A DNA stretch of 64,000 nucleotides from Druceiella hillmani. Its lineage: Eukaryota; Arthropoda; Insecta; Lepidoptera; Hepialidae. The DNA lies in assembly GCA_039881145.1 (NCBI GenBank), contig JAYKKI010000013.1, positions 42,985,501 through 43,049,500 on the forward strand. The letters are read 5' to 3'. Within the stretch, counting starts at the first letter, position 1. Each line of letters starts with the position of its first letter. The notes under the pieces were generated by a model. It was given only the letters and a program-made list of their open reading frames with translations. It was not told the DNA's origin and did no database searches. Positions 35,093-45,475 of this stretch are shown one piece after another. A program made the translations under genes and the position numbers.

Positions 35093-36070
35093 TTTTATTT
35101 ATTTATTTATCACCTTTTATGTATAGTACATATGACGAACTTATTGCTACACGAGCAATCTCTTCCAGTCAACCATAATAATTGGTGTTGAAATTTAGTT
35201 AGTAGACTGTAAGAGATTTTACAAAGAAAATTATTTATAGTACGTTAGACGAAAAAAATAGAAAAGTCTAAGTAAGACGAATTATTGACATGATTTGGGA
35301 TGGGAAAGACAGGAAAGGACAAGGACACAAAGGAAAAGGTTTCAGGAGAGGCAGGACTTTTTCACTCGATCTTATAAAATATTTAGAGACGTGATTTTCC
35401 AGATGTCAGGATCCAGGTGATTCCAAATTTTTGCTGCTTGGACAGTGAAGAATTTTCGTAAGTTTTAGAGGTACGTTTAGGAATAAGTAGGATGAGTGAA
35501 CTTTCAGATCGTAGCCCGAGGCCGTGAGCAGACAAATATTTAAATTTGCCACTAAGATAATTTGGGATCTGAGGAATTTTAATATATTAAAAAGAAATGT
35601 AAGTATGTGAAGTTGGCGTCGATCACGGATCTTCAGCCATTTGAGAAGTGACCTGTATTCAGAAATATAATCATATTTTCTAAGGCCAAAGATGTATCGG
35701 ATGCATAAACTTTGAAGACGTTCCAACTTATACAAATATTCTACATTAAGATCAGGATAGCACATATCTCCATAATCAATTAATGGTAATAAAAGTGTTT
35801 GACAAAGGTAGATTTTCGTTTTAGTCGGTAGAACATTTTGAAGACGTTTCAAAGAGTGTATCCTGTTGAAAACACGACGACTAGCATCATTTACTTGAGG
35901 CCGCCAACTAAGATTCTGATCGATCAGTAGGCCCAGGTTTTTAACAGTTGACGTATATGGTATTATTGTACTATTCAGTACTAACTTCGGTAAACTAGGT
36001 AAGTTTACTTTATTTTACATAATAAAGAGGGAAAGACAGGATTTACTTGCATCGTTTAAAGTTACATGCA
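35093..36070 (-). pseudogene. 5'-truncated Jockey/CR1-like LINE: RT C-terminal domain and 3' UTR
   Basis: One minus-strand frame is open from about 36015 to a stop at 35406 (about 200 residues). It reads LPSLPKLVLNSTIIPYTSTV, then KNLGLLIDQNLSWRPQVNDA, then RRVFNRIHSLKRLQNVLPT, then YLCQTLLLPLIDYGDMCYPD, then KLERLQSLCIRYIFGLRKYD. This is the thumb/C-terminal part of non-LTR reverse transcriptases (YLG-like KNLGLLID; LLPLIDYGD; LERLQ). The catalytic YADD region is absent. At about 36018 a stop or frameshift interrupts it, with recognisable residues (NDASKSCLSLF) continuing in another frame. Downstream is a 3' UTR ending at about 35093 in (TAAA)-like repeats, the usual LINE tail. Strong 5' truncation fits target-primed reverse transcription. 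The relatively long open stretch suggests a fairly recent insertion. Confidence 0.88.
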
Positions 36071-36178
36071 CTGATACAATGAATTATTGTGAACGTCTCT
36101 AAAAATTGTGACATCTAGAACATTACCATAATTTTCTTATAAACTTCGCGTAGATATCTAAAAACTCTATTCTTTTTG

Positions 36179-36516
36179 AAGTAAAACTTCTTTACGCACG
36201 CTTGACTTGGGGAGTAAGCTGGTGAATGCCTGACGAGAGCGTTATGAAAAGTGTGATCGAGCGAGGCGAACGGAAGTTGAGAGGGAGATATAAGTTAGTG
36301 AAGACAGAAAGAGAGAGAGTTACGTTTCGTATATTACTGTAGGGACAAGAGAGAGGTGCGAACGCACATTTTCTTTCTCTCTCTCTCATAGCCAGTTATG
36401 TATCGTATATCTAAGACACAGTGCAAGCCTATTGTCTGTATCACACTGTGGGAGCAAGAGAGAGCAGTGCGCGCGCACATTTTCTTTCTCTCTTCCTCTC
36501 ATAGCCAGTGCATGAA

Positions 36517-36579
<63 letters not shown>

Positions 36580-36757
36580 AGTTTGCTAGCGTTACGCGAA
36601 CGGTGATTTTTTGATTATTTTGTAATTTCATTTCGTTCTTGAACAATTGTATAAATTATTATTTTGTTCATTACATTAAATATTCTACGTTTAAAGTGAA
36701 TAAAATTGTAAATTCATTTTAAAGTTCATATTTTGTGAATTTGAAGTTTTACTTCAG
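36179..36757. repeat. Segment bounded by inverted 'gaagtaaaacttc' repeats
   Basis: 'gaagtaaaacttc' at about 36179 and 'gaagttttacttc' at 36743-36755 are inverted copies. Between them are two related blocks ('gagagaggtgcgaacgcaca' and 'agagagcagtgcgcgcgcac', each followed by 'ttttctttctctct' and 'catagccagt') and a (TA)n tract at 36525-36576. The paired internal blocks show an internal duplication of about 120 bp. Probably a non-autonomous element with microsatellite growth. The minus-strand frames here are repeat artefacts. Confidence 0.6.
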
Positions 36758-36984
36758 TCGTGTGGTCTAAAGCACACTCGTTTTTTTCATTAATTTAATT
36801 TCAGTACTTTCAATATGGTGGGGAAATATTTCTTTTTTTATATTTTATATACCTCTCAAGATATACCACGTAAAATTATGAAAAAGATTGATTCGTGAAC
36901 CTTATAACTAGTCCTTTCACACAATACCCCACACAACATATGGCATTTAAAATTTTTATTTCGAGTATTTAATTTACCCCACTT

Positions 36985-37397
36985 AAAATTTCCATAGTTT
37001 TTGGGTGTTTGCTTGAAATATGTATAAAATTTCCATAGTTTTTGGGTGTTTGCTTGAAATATGTATAAACTTTCCACAGTTTTGGGTGTTTGCTTGAAAT
37101 ATGTATAAACTTTCCATAGTTTTGGGTGTTTGCTTGAAATATGTATAAAATTTCCATAATTTTGGGGTGTTTGCTTGAAATGTGTATAAAATTTCCATAG
37201 TTTTTGGGTGTTTGCTCAATATATGTATAAAATTTCCATAGTTTTTGGTGTTTGCTTGAAATATGTATAAAATTTCCATAAATTTTGGGTGTTTGCTTGA
37301 AATATGTATAAACTTTCCATAGTTTTGGGTGTTTGCTTGAAATATGTATAAAATTTGCATAGTTTTGGGGTGTTTGCTTGAATTTTGAAATATGTAT
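36985..37397. repeat. 41-bp minisatellite, about 10 copies
   Basis: 'gtgtttgcttgaaatatgta' and 'ccatagtttt' alternate with a 40-42 bp period (for example gcttgaaat at 37011, 37052 and 37092). Small length changes in a T/G run vary the unit. Overlapping minus-strand frames shift between copies, so no protein is implied. Confidence 0.95.
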
Positions 37398-37429
37398 AGG
37401 TTGATATGGTTTATTACTATACCGAATTA

Positions 37430-37540
37430 CAAGTTTGTACGTCGAGCGATTTCTGAGAAAAACGATTAGACAGACGGACTACGGATACGCAAGTACTCCA
37501 TTGTTTTCCTTTTTGAGGTAAGGAACTCTAAAAAACATTT
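37430..37540 (+). repeat. Dispersed repeat with 'ttgaggtaaggaactctaa' tail
   Basis: 'gattagacagacggactacgg' followed by 'tttttgaggtaaggaactct' and an A run. This is the GACAGACGGAC / TTTTGAGGTACGGAACCCTAAAAA arrangement common in Lepidoptera. Its 3' end abuts the hairpin pair. Confidence 0.6.
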
Positions 37541-37563
37541 CTTTTTATTTATTATTCTCCTCC

Positions 37564-37659
37564 GGGAGATGGGATCTCCCTTCACGTGTGCATACACGTG
37601 AAGGGAGATCCATCATTAAAATTAGGTTTAATTTCAAATGAAATTAAACCTAATTTTAA
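37564..37659. other. Two adjacent perfect hairpins (18-bp and 21-bp arms)
   Basis: Hairpin 1: ggatctcccttcacgtgt (37572-37589), loop gcat, acacgtgaagggagatcc (37594-37611); 18 of 18 pair. An extra 'gggagat' at 37564-37570 can compete for the same 'atctccc'. Hairpin 2: 21-nt arms 37616-37636 and 37639-37659 around a 2-nt spacer, all 21 pair (core 'aattaggtttaatttc'). They are 4 nt apart, and no other spot in the window packs perfect stems so densely. Confidence 0.9.
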
Positions 37660-37682
37660 ATAAGTTTTTCGGTTTAAAGCAG

Positions 37683-37744
37683 TTAAGTATTCGGTTGTTC
37701 GGCTGGCTGAATGTGCAGAGACGTTGTCGTGATGAAGGAGGATT
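37683..37744 (-). pseudogene. Mariner-like transposase scrap
   Basis: The minus strand encodes ILLHHDNVSAHSASRTTEYL in one frame. HHDN followed by S/A-H is the signature around the second catalytic aspartate of mariner-family (Tc1/mariner) DDD transposases. The text expected next (a HPPYSPDL-like block) is missing, replaced by the hairpin sequence at 37564-37659. Upstream on the minus strand (37745-38440) frames are broken and no other mariner motif was recognised. A small fragment of a dead element. Confidence 0.7.
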
Positions 37745-40250
37745 CTGGTGCCAGGGTATTACTCTCCAACTTTTTTCAAAACAACAGACAAATAATTGCT
37801 AGTATACAAATTTATAATAATTGATCTCTTATTTTCCAGAAAGATCGTTGCATTATAATCAGTTTCTAGCATGTCGTTCTTTTTTAAATTTTGAAGGCAA
37901 GTCTTCAGAATTTCCTCTTAATTGAGGACTCATAACAGTATATTCAACTATCATTACTCGTGATAATATCGAATAGGGTATTTAAATGACCTCCATAGAT
38001 TTTTTCTAACATTTCGCAACACCACAATCAACGAGCCAAGGTTTTTGGACTTCGATCAAATCAGATTTGTCTTAGGTAGATAGACACCCACAAAAGCACA
38101 AAATTTCTTCAAGCGTAAATCCTGTACTGGATTTATATGAAAACCTGAATTTACCTGAATCTGCTGGTATGTTACTTTCTCATTAGTCTTTATCATGAAT
38201 CGCACAGCATTGATGTTATTGTCAGTTGTTGTTGAAGGAAGCCACTCGTGCAGATCATCACTGGAATTGGTACGATCATGCTTGAACCTGTTAAACCAGT
38301 TGTTGTGTTTTTATTTATTAAGACTACAACACAAGTCATAAAAATTATTGAAGGAAAATTTTCCCATTTCAAATTCATCTTAACGTCATGCACACGATTT
38401 TTAAATCGCCGCCAATTGGCAAAATCAAATGACATATTCAAGAAAAGTACCGCAATGGATTAGCAGAGAGCTCCATTTTCCATATTTTTTTTTTATTGAA
38501 ATTATTACAAACGGCCAAGTTTTAACAAGTTTCAGAGCTACCCTCGTAACCACCATATTTATACCGAGATTAATGAAAATGTGAAATAGAGGTGTGCTAT
38601 ATCAGTATTTTTTCGTACTAGGTGACCCTGTTACGAGTATGTAAAAATACTATTATTTTACGTATACCTGTTACGAAATATTAGGCCATACGCGACACAC
38701 TTACTTGCTTGTCGATTGTTTGGAGTATGTAACATAAACACGTAAAATAATCGATATTTTTTGCTAGTTACGTACCGAGATTTCTAGTAGTGTCTATCTA
38801 TACAAAATGGTACTACATATAATGAAAACTTTCCTTAGTATTTTACACAAGCTTGGGTACATCTGTAATATACAATATCGTCTCCTACACCAGTTAGTTA
38901 AAATTGAGGTGAAAATGTAAGCACTGATAAGACGATTGTAACCAACCGTAAAAAAACTGGTGCCTTTCAAAATTTTCAATTTTAATACGTACATTAATTA
39001 ATTAATGTCTACAGTTTCTTTTACAAGTTTCAATAGCCATTTAATCCATTTATTTAAACACACCTTTGTCTTTCACCTATTTGATTTAAACTAAACAAAA
39101 AGCTACAAAACTTAAATCTAATTGTAAGTGTTTTACTGTTATAAAATCTTCTGCCTTCAGTAATTATGAATGAACATATGCACGCCAAATAACAATACGT
39201 AATGGACTTTAGACGGACAAGAAAATACCTAGTACGAAGCAAGCACAAATTATGAGTATATAAAATACTAACTAGCAGGGCCAAGAGTATGGCATATTAC
39301 GAATATGAGCCTATTACGTGGATCGTTTTCTATTTCATTCTTTCTTAAGAAGAGATATATACGATGAACGAGATAGCCTGCCTATGCTCGTAATCGCTTT
39401 GTTCCTTTTGCTCTCATAGAAATTAACTCATTATAAAGAGAGATAAAAAGTTGCGTTAATTTGTAACACGTATTTGTAACAGGTCACGCTAATATGTCCG
39501 TGTCACAGAAATATTCGTACTCGCACAAACACTCTTATAATGTTACTAATATTCCACGTTTACGAAGCCACAATTAACTAGCCAGGGTGCAAACACACAA
39601 CATGTGCTATTTAGCCACAGTGCTGTAACTAATATAAATTAGGCCCGGTGCCATCTTTATTTATTACACCTGATTACATCCCTCAACGCTCATTTCCGCG
39701 CTCCATAAATTCTACGCCCTGTGCCACGGTACCGCCCGTACTTATGGCGCGTATGCCAAATTTGGTAACGAAACGTTGCTTAGTTGTAGAGTTGTTGGAA
39801 TACAAACACGTAAATAAAACTTCTCTTATTTATAATGTAATATACCTACTAATACACGCAACATGAGGTATATAATATGTAATCATATAGCCAAAAATAT
39901 AGTTAATAAATCAAATCGTTTAACATCATAGATTATGAGAAAAAAAAAGACGTAAGGTGTAGACACTCAATAGAAGCGAAGTTTCTTACAAAACGTATAT
40001 AAAATTCGATTTTTGATTATTGAGTAATATAATGAAAATACAGTAATAAATTATAGACATTTTTCAAGTGATTTTCGAGTTATCCATCAAGCAATAAAAA
40101 CACTTAACAAAAAATGAAATTACGTAAACAGGTTAAGTATACCAAATAACTTGCCACGTGAGAGAATAATTTCTTTCTCTTACTACATACGCATGCCTGT
40201 TGTACCAGACAGGTACATTCTTTCGTTGGGACAACTATACACACACATTC

Positions 40251-40255
<5 letters not shown>
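37745..40255. other. Intergenic DNA, repeat remnants only
   Basis: 38190-38460 has overlapping open frames on both strands with no domain. 39330-39430 and 39600-39830 contain dispersed-repeat text ('ggtgccatcttt', 'atgccaaatttggta') also found near 17625-17770. No gene supported. Confidence 0.4.
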
Positions 40256-40292
<37 letters not shown>

Positions 40293-40330
40293 ATATACAC
40301 ACACATATATATATATATGTGTGTATATGT
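40256..40330. repeat. (TA)n / (CA)n microsatellite cluster
   Basis: TA tract at 40256-40287 flanked by 'acacacattcatatac' on the left and 'tacacacacatatat' on the right. Confidence 0.95.
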
Positions 40331-41389
40331 TTATATATATTTACAAACAAACATGAAAACAGTTATAAAAATATACACCAATATAGGAGTTAGATTAGTT
40401 GTCGTGGTTTTTTTTTTATCGCTAGAATCTTTATGAAAATCGAGATCACCCCACGCTTTTTTTACATGAATTTTTCATTGGTTTTTTTTACATAAATTTT
40501 TGTAAAAAAACCTCTTGGCCTAAATTTATATAATATATTTAAAAACTATCTTATATTGTTTAGTTCAAATAACTATGAGACCGTGTTTTTTAGTTTTATT
40601 TTTAAATTGCAATTGTATTTTGAATTTTTTGTCTTTTTTATTTTAAGTATTTTTAATTTATGGTATTGTCATCAGTTTTTGCCACGTGTGCAAATTTTTC
40701 AATAATTTCTATGTCTAAAAGTGGGTGAAAATTTAATTGTAAGATTCCTCCGTTTTTTTAGTCTTTTTTTGTTTTAAGAGCAAAAAAATTTATTTCTTAT
40801 TTTATGAAATTATTATATTTTCATCGATTCTTTATAGATGTGCAAACAATTTTAAACAATTCTAAGATTCTAAACAATTCTAAGATTTTAAACAATTCTA
40901 ACTTCTGGAAGTGGTTGAAAGTTTAATTGAAAAATTCCGTTACATTATTACATGGAACTACCATTTTCTTAACTTGTTATATATTCTACACAATTAACGA
41001 GTAACTTCTATATACAACAGATGAAGATTTAATGTATTTGTTATTTATAATAATTTAACATAATTTAATTTAGTAACTTAATTTTAAATTATATTATTTG
41101 AATGTCTATTTTATTGATCAATTCTTTTACAGATTATTTACTTAATTCCTTGTAATTAACTCAAAATTTAATTAATTTGGTATTATTTTACAAAAAATGG
41201 TAACCCCTCATTAACCGTGTTGTACCAATTTTTTGGAGTAATTATAAAAAAAATATGTACATATACATTGTTATATACATCTTTAACAGAAATATTAAAA
41301 TTGTGACTCTACTGTTAATGTACTAAATGTGGTAATATTTAAACAAATAAATATATTTGTTTTGTTTATTTCTGTACTTTAATGTATCT
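40331..41389. other. Very AT-rich DNA
   Basis: No gene recognised. 'aaacaattctaagattctaa' minirepeats occur at 40850-40910. Confidence 0.5.
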
Positions 41390-41394
41390 AATTG

Positions 41395-41575
41395 ATACTT
41401 ATGGTGGATTTATTGCTACAAAAGCAATCTCTTACAGCCAACCAGAACAACCAGTCCATCCCCGCTCGACGAGCGGCCGGGAATGGAACTCGGGGGTCCC
41501 CGCGGTGCGCCTCGCACTCGAAAGCCGTATACCTTGGGATCAACCCAATACACCACGGTGACGATTATACATTCT
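41395..41575 (-). mobile_element. SINE-like element with a LINE-matching 3' tail
   Basis: On the minus strand a GC-rich head (41455-41575) begins near 'caccgtggtgtattgg', similar to a Pol III A box. It contains 'gagttccattcccgg' (about 41480), close to a B box (GGTTCGANTCC). It then joins a tail 'ggctgtaagagattgctttt' + 'gtagcaataaatcc' (41440-41405). This tail closely matches the 3' UTR of the LINE at 35093-36070 ('agagattgctcgtgtagcaa'). A tRNA-like head plus a partner-LINE tail is the standard SINE architecture. The A/B-box spacing is longer than in a tRNA, so the head is diverged or of another origin. Confidence 0.55.
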
Positions 41576-41894
41576 CTTGTTAGTGAATATTTAAAAAATA
41601 ATTTATATTTCAAAATACATTGTGTTATCACCCTTATCATGTTTTCATCTCAACTGTCAGAGTATAGAGAGAGAATTTTGAAAAATAAAAATATTTGTTA
41701 GAAACATGTCTGTACGATCGATCGAGTAGAAAACTTAGCTGCTATAATAAAAAAAATCTATATGAACAAAGCTGCGGATAAAATATGATATACAATACGA
41801 TTATTGCGAAAGTGCCAATCCATAATCCCTTGCTAAGCAGAAAAACTAAATAAAAATAAATCTGCCACCTCCAAATTTTGTTAACATATCTAAG

Positions 41895-42055
41895 CTCACT
41901 ACGGAGGCAGAAGGCCGCGAACCGGTGATGCGTAAAACGAAGTCGGAGGCGACATGATCGCACCGACAGTGCTCGACCAAGCGTGCGAGCGGACGTTCGG
42001 ACGGGTAAACCGAAACCTGTGTAGTGCGTACGAATTGTATACAGGCTGATTGCAG
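41895..42055 (+). promoter_or_regulatory. Candidate untranslated first exon A with strong splice donor
   Basis: A CpG-richer stretch ends in 'gattgcag|gtgag', a near-consensus donor at 42055/42056. It contains a closed 31-codon frame from ATG at 41954 to TGA at 42047, so it would be a 5' UTR exon with an upstream ORF and not a coding exon. No transcription start motif was pinned down. The minus-strand frame across 41742-41963 is not supported. Confidence 0.3.
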
Positions 42056-43040
42056 GTGAGTTTTTAGGAGTTGAAAAGATGAAACTAAACCCTTATAATG
42101 ATTATAGATTGTATGTCAACCATAGTTTCGTAACGAAGCTATTAACGTGATAACATTTTTAAAAAGACTTCCATACTACTTTAGAGTTAGTGATGAAACG
42201 CTTTTGTTGTTCGCTTTTATGTCTTTACATCTCGTGACTCAAGGGTTATAGTGCATAGTCACAACCCCAACATTTCATTATCACATACGCAATCGCCTAT
42301 CCATATCCTCGTGTGTGCGTAAATTAATGTAGGGCTGTCAGCAGCGTGCAGATAAAAAATATTTACTAGTACTACATATCGGTCTGGATTGTTGCGGGCA
42401 ATCGTGCCAATAGAGCCAGGTGACGCTATACGTTAGCAACATAGCTGTTTCTCCTTCTAACCAATAGCGTCGATTGAATGACTGTCTCGATAACACGCTG
42501 GCGGAGTAACTTTATACCGGGCCGCACGTCTTTATTATTACCGAATTGTGAAAATGAAATTATGTGAATAAATATTTTACACTATACATTTAATTGTGTG
42601 AAAGTGATTGGATAACAATAATATTAAGATAGAATTTGAAAAAGGTACTTAGTGTGGATCCTAAAAACGAAATAAATTTTAAATAAAAATAAATTGTTTT
42701 CATTTATAAATGCGAGACAATGGAATAAGGTCTTTCTTGTACTTTTGACTCTTAATGAACGTTTTCCAAACACAACGCGTTCAAATAAAACAATGACTTT
42801 TAAGAATAATTTGAAATTTAAAACTGCTCAGTGACACGTTTGTAGTTGGCAACACAAAACAAAATTATTTACAACAAACAAAAAAAGGGAGACAAAACAA
42901 TATCCTATCTTTATCGATTTTATTGTTTTCTAAGCACTCGTACACAGCGCAATAACGGACGGTTTTATAGAATTATTATAAATATTTATCAATTAAGACT
43001 GAATTACACAAGTTAAACTCAACCAAACATCGCACAATTG
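42056..43040. other. Low-repeat sequence between the two candidate first exons
   Basis: I saw no tandem array or transposon here, unlike most of the window. 42340-42540 is moderately GC-rich. This is a plausible regulatory region, by inference only. Confidence 0.3.
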
Positions 43041-43136
43041 AACAAGTCACACGCACACGCAGCAAGCGGCAACCTAGGAACGCGTACACATGATCGTACT
43101 CTGCATCTGCGAGTGACGTTCAACTGGCGGGGGGAG
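43041..43136 (+). promoter_or_regulatory. Candidate untranslated first exon B with strong splice donor
   Basis: CpG- and GC-rich 'cgcacacgcagcaagcggca' to 'ctggcggggggag|gtgagt', with a consensus donor at 43136/43137. A short frame starting ATG at 43090 stops after eight codons. Similar in character to 41895-42055; both would feed a + strand gene whose later exons I could not find. Confidence 0.3.
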
Positions 43137-43721
43137 GTGAGTGTCGCTTCTTTACGTGGTAATAGTTAATATTCTTTGACATAGTGATGTATACCTACAT
43201 TCTGAAAATATACCACTGTAAGTTGCCTGTTAGTGCACATACTTCATCGAGCGGGGAGGGGTTCGAAAAAGGTTCTCGAAATTCACTCTGCGCGACCAAG
43301 AATTAGTTACAACTCCGCAACAGCAGGGGTTACGCGTGTTATTTGTAAATATTGAGGTGCTCTAAAAAATAAGGTGAGCAAAAAAAATTGTATTGTTGAG
43401 TGAAAATTTGTGCCAGATGACAGTTTACAAAACCTTCATCATTAAAAACAGTTGACAGTGACATCTGTTGCTTTTATAAGCAACTATCAAGAGCGTTTAG
43501 CTTCACAATTCTCCACTAGATGGCGAAACATAATTTATTTTTAAGGGTTTCTATAGTTTAATAGCTCATTTATATTTGCATATTAGCAACTGGAGCGTCA
43601 CCAGTCTCAATCGGACTATAGAGCGCCTTCCTGCGACAGTTTGTCGAAATACAGTTTGAGTATTTCGAAATAAGTGTGTGTGCTCAATTTGTCACGTAAG
43701 AGTAGGAAAACCTGCTAGTTA

Positions 43722-43749
43722 ACATCACATAACATCAGTTATGTGATGT
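43722..43749. other. Perfect 12-bp hairpin
   Basis: acatcacataac (43722-43733), loop atca, gttatgtgatgt (43738-43749). Confidence 0.85.
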
Positions 43750-44173
43750 AAATTTTACTCAAAAAGTCTTATAATAAATATAAAGGTTATTTATAACGAA
43801 AATATTATTTCAGGATATAAGTTCAATAACGTTAAATAATAAATAGCGCCATCTGTGGTTTCAGATACAGAGCAGCCAGGCGAGCAGCAATAGTCGACCA
43901 GACCTACTTATAAATATTAATGGACAACGATAAAAATGCAGACATTTAGACTATAAAAAAACATTTTAAACCATAAACACATTGATCACTTTGTTTGGTG
44001 TGACATAAAAATAATATTTAATAATATAATCAAAAGGAAATAATTATTTTGAAATAGCATTAACTGATTGATAATTAAATATGTAACGGTTATCAATATT
44101 TTTTAGTCTTGTAGTAATCCAAGTTTTTGATACATCTATAATTTAATCAATTACGAATAACACTACTTATTAG

Positions 44174-44181
44174 ATATATAC

Positions 44182-44248
<67 letters not shown>
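44174..44248. repeat. (TA)n microsatellite
   Basis: TA tract with 'catatatata' interruptions at the left end. Confidence 0.97.
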
Positions 44249-44252
<4 letters not shown>

Positions 44253-44389
44253 TATATACTCGGATACATAATTGATAGCAATATTAATAATTATTTTTAA
44301 CACTGGTATTATTTACAGACGTATAACTACATACAAATTATTACCCATAGAGGAAACATAGCACAAAGAAAAAAAATGAAACCAAAATT

Positions 44390-45475
44390 CAAATTGCAAA
44401 ATACCTTCACCATCGACCAGGTCCAGGGTCTGATGATGAGTTTTGAAGATGAACAATGGAACTCCTTAACGGATGATAGTAAATCAACCGTGATTCTAGA
44501 TATTTGGTACTGATAGCTGTTACTTTCAAAAATAACTACACCATCGATCACTTCAGGATCTGATGATGAGTTCTGGAGATGAACAATGGACTCCTTAACA
44601 GATGATATCAAATCAACCGTGATTCGAGATATTTGCTACTGATAGTTGTTACTTTGCAAAATAACTTCACTATCGACCAGGTCAGGGTCTGATGATGAGT
44701 TTTGGAGATGAACAATGGAACTCCTTTACGGCTAATAGTAAATCAACCGTGATTCTATATATTTGGTACTGATAGCTGTTACTTTGAAAAATAACTACAC
44801 CATCGATCACTACAGGATCTGATGATGAGTTCTGGACATGAATAATGGAACTCCTTAACAGATGATATCAAATCAACCGTTATTCGAGATATTTGCTACT
44901 GATAGTTGTTACTTTGCAAAATAACTTCACCATCGACCAGGTCAGGGTCTGATGATGAGTTTTGGAGATGAACAATGGAACTCCTTAACGGTGATAGTAA
45001 ATCAACCGTGATTCTAGATATTTGGTACTGATAACTGTTACTTTGAAAAATAACTACACTATCGACCACTTCAGGGTCTGATGATGAGTTCTTGAGATGA
45101 ACAATGGAACTCCTTAACAGATGATAGTAAATCAAATATGATACATGGTATTTGCCACTGATAGTTGTCAATTAGTAAAATAACTTCACCATCGGCCAGG
45201 TCAGTGTCTGATGACGAGTTTTAAAGATGAACAATAGAATTCCTTAACGAATGGCAGGAAATCCATCGCAATTCAAGACATTTGCAATTGGTTGTTGTTA
45301 TTTTGCAAAATAACTACAACGTCGACCAGGTCAGGGTCTGATGATGAGTTTTGGAGAGGAACAATGAAATTCCTTAACGGATAATAGTAAATCAACCGTG
45401 ATCAAGATATTTGCTACTGATAGTTGTTCCTTTGTAAAATAACTACAACATCGACCACATAACATTTGCCACAAC
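44390..45475. repeat. 130-bp tandem repeat with dimeric (260-bp) alternation, 8 copies
   Basis: 'tgatga(t/c)gag' recurs at 44431, 44561, 44690, 44820, 44950, 45079, 45209 and 45339 (129-130 bp). In the left part, units alternate between 'catcgaccaggtc' and 'catcgatcact.ca' and between 'ttttg.agatgaac' and 'ttctgg', giving a 260-bp dimer. Units to the right are more diverged. Open minus-strand frames (44327-44611, 44896-45171) are repeat artefacts. Confidence 0.93.

Noticed and set aside
36983..37360. 125-residue repetitive minus-strand protein
   Set aside because: The 41-bp minisatellite unit changes frame between copies; the translation is an artefact.
38193..38463. Upstream part of a mariner transposase
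   Set aside because: Open frames exist on both strands, but none shows the expected transposase motifs in order; only 37683-37744 can be defended.
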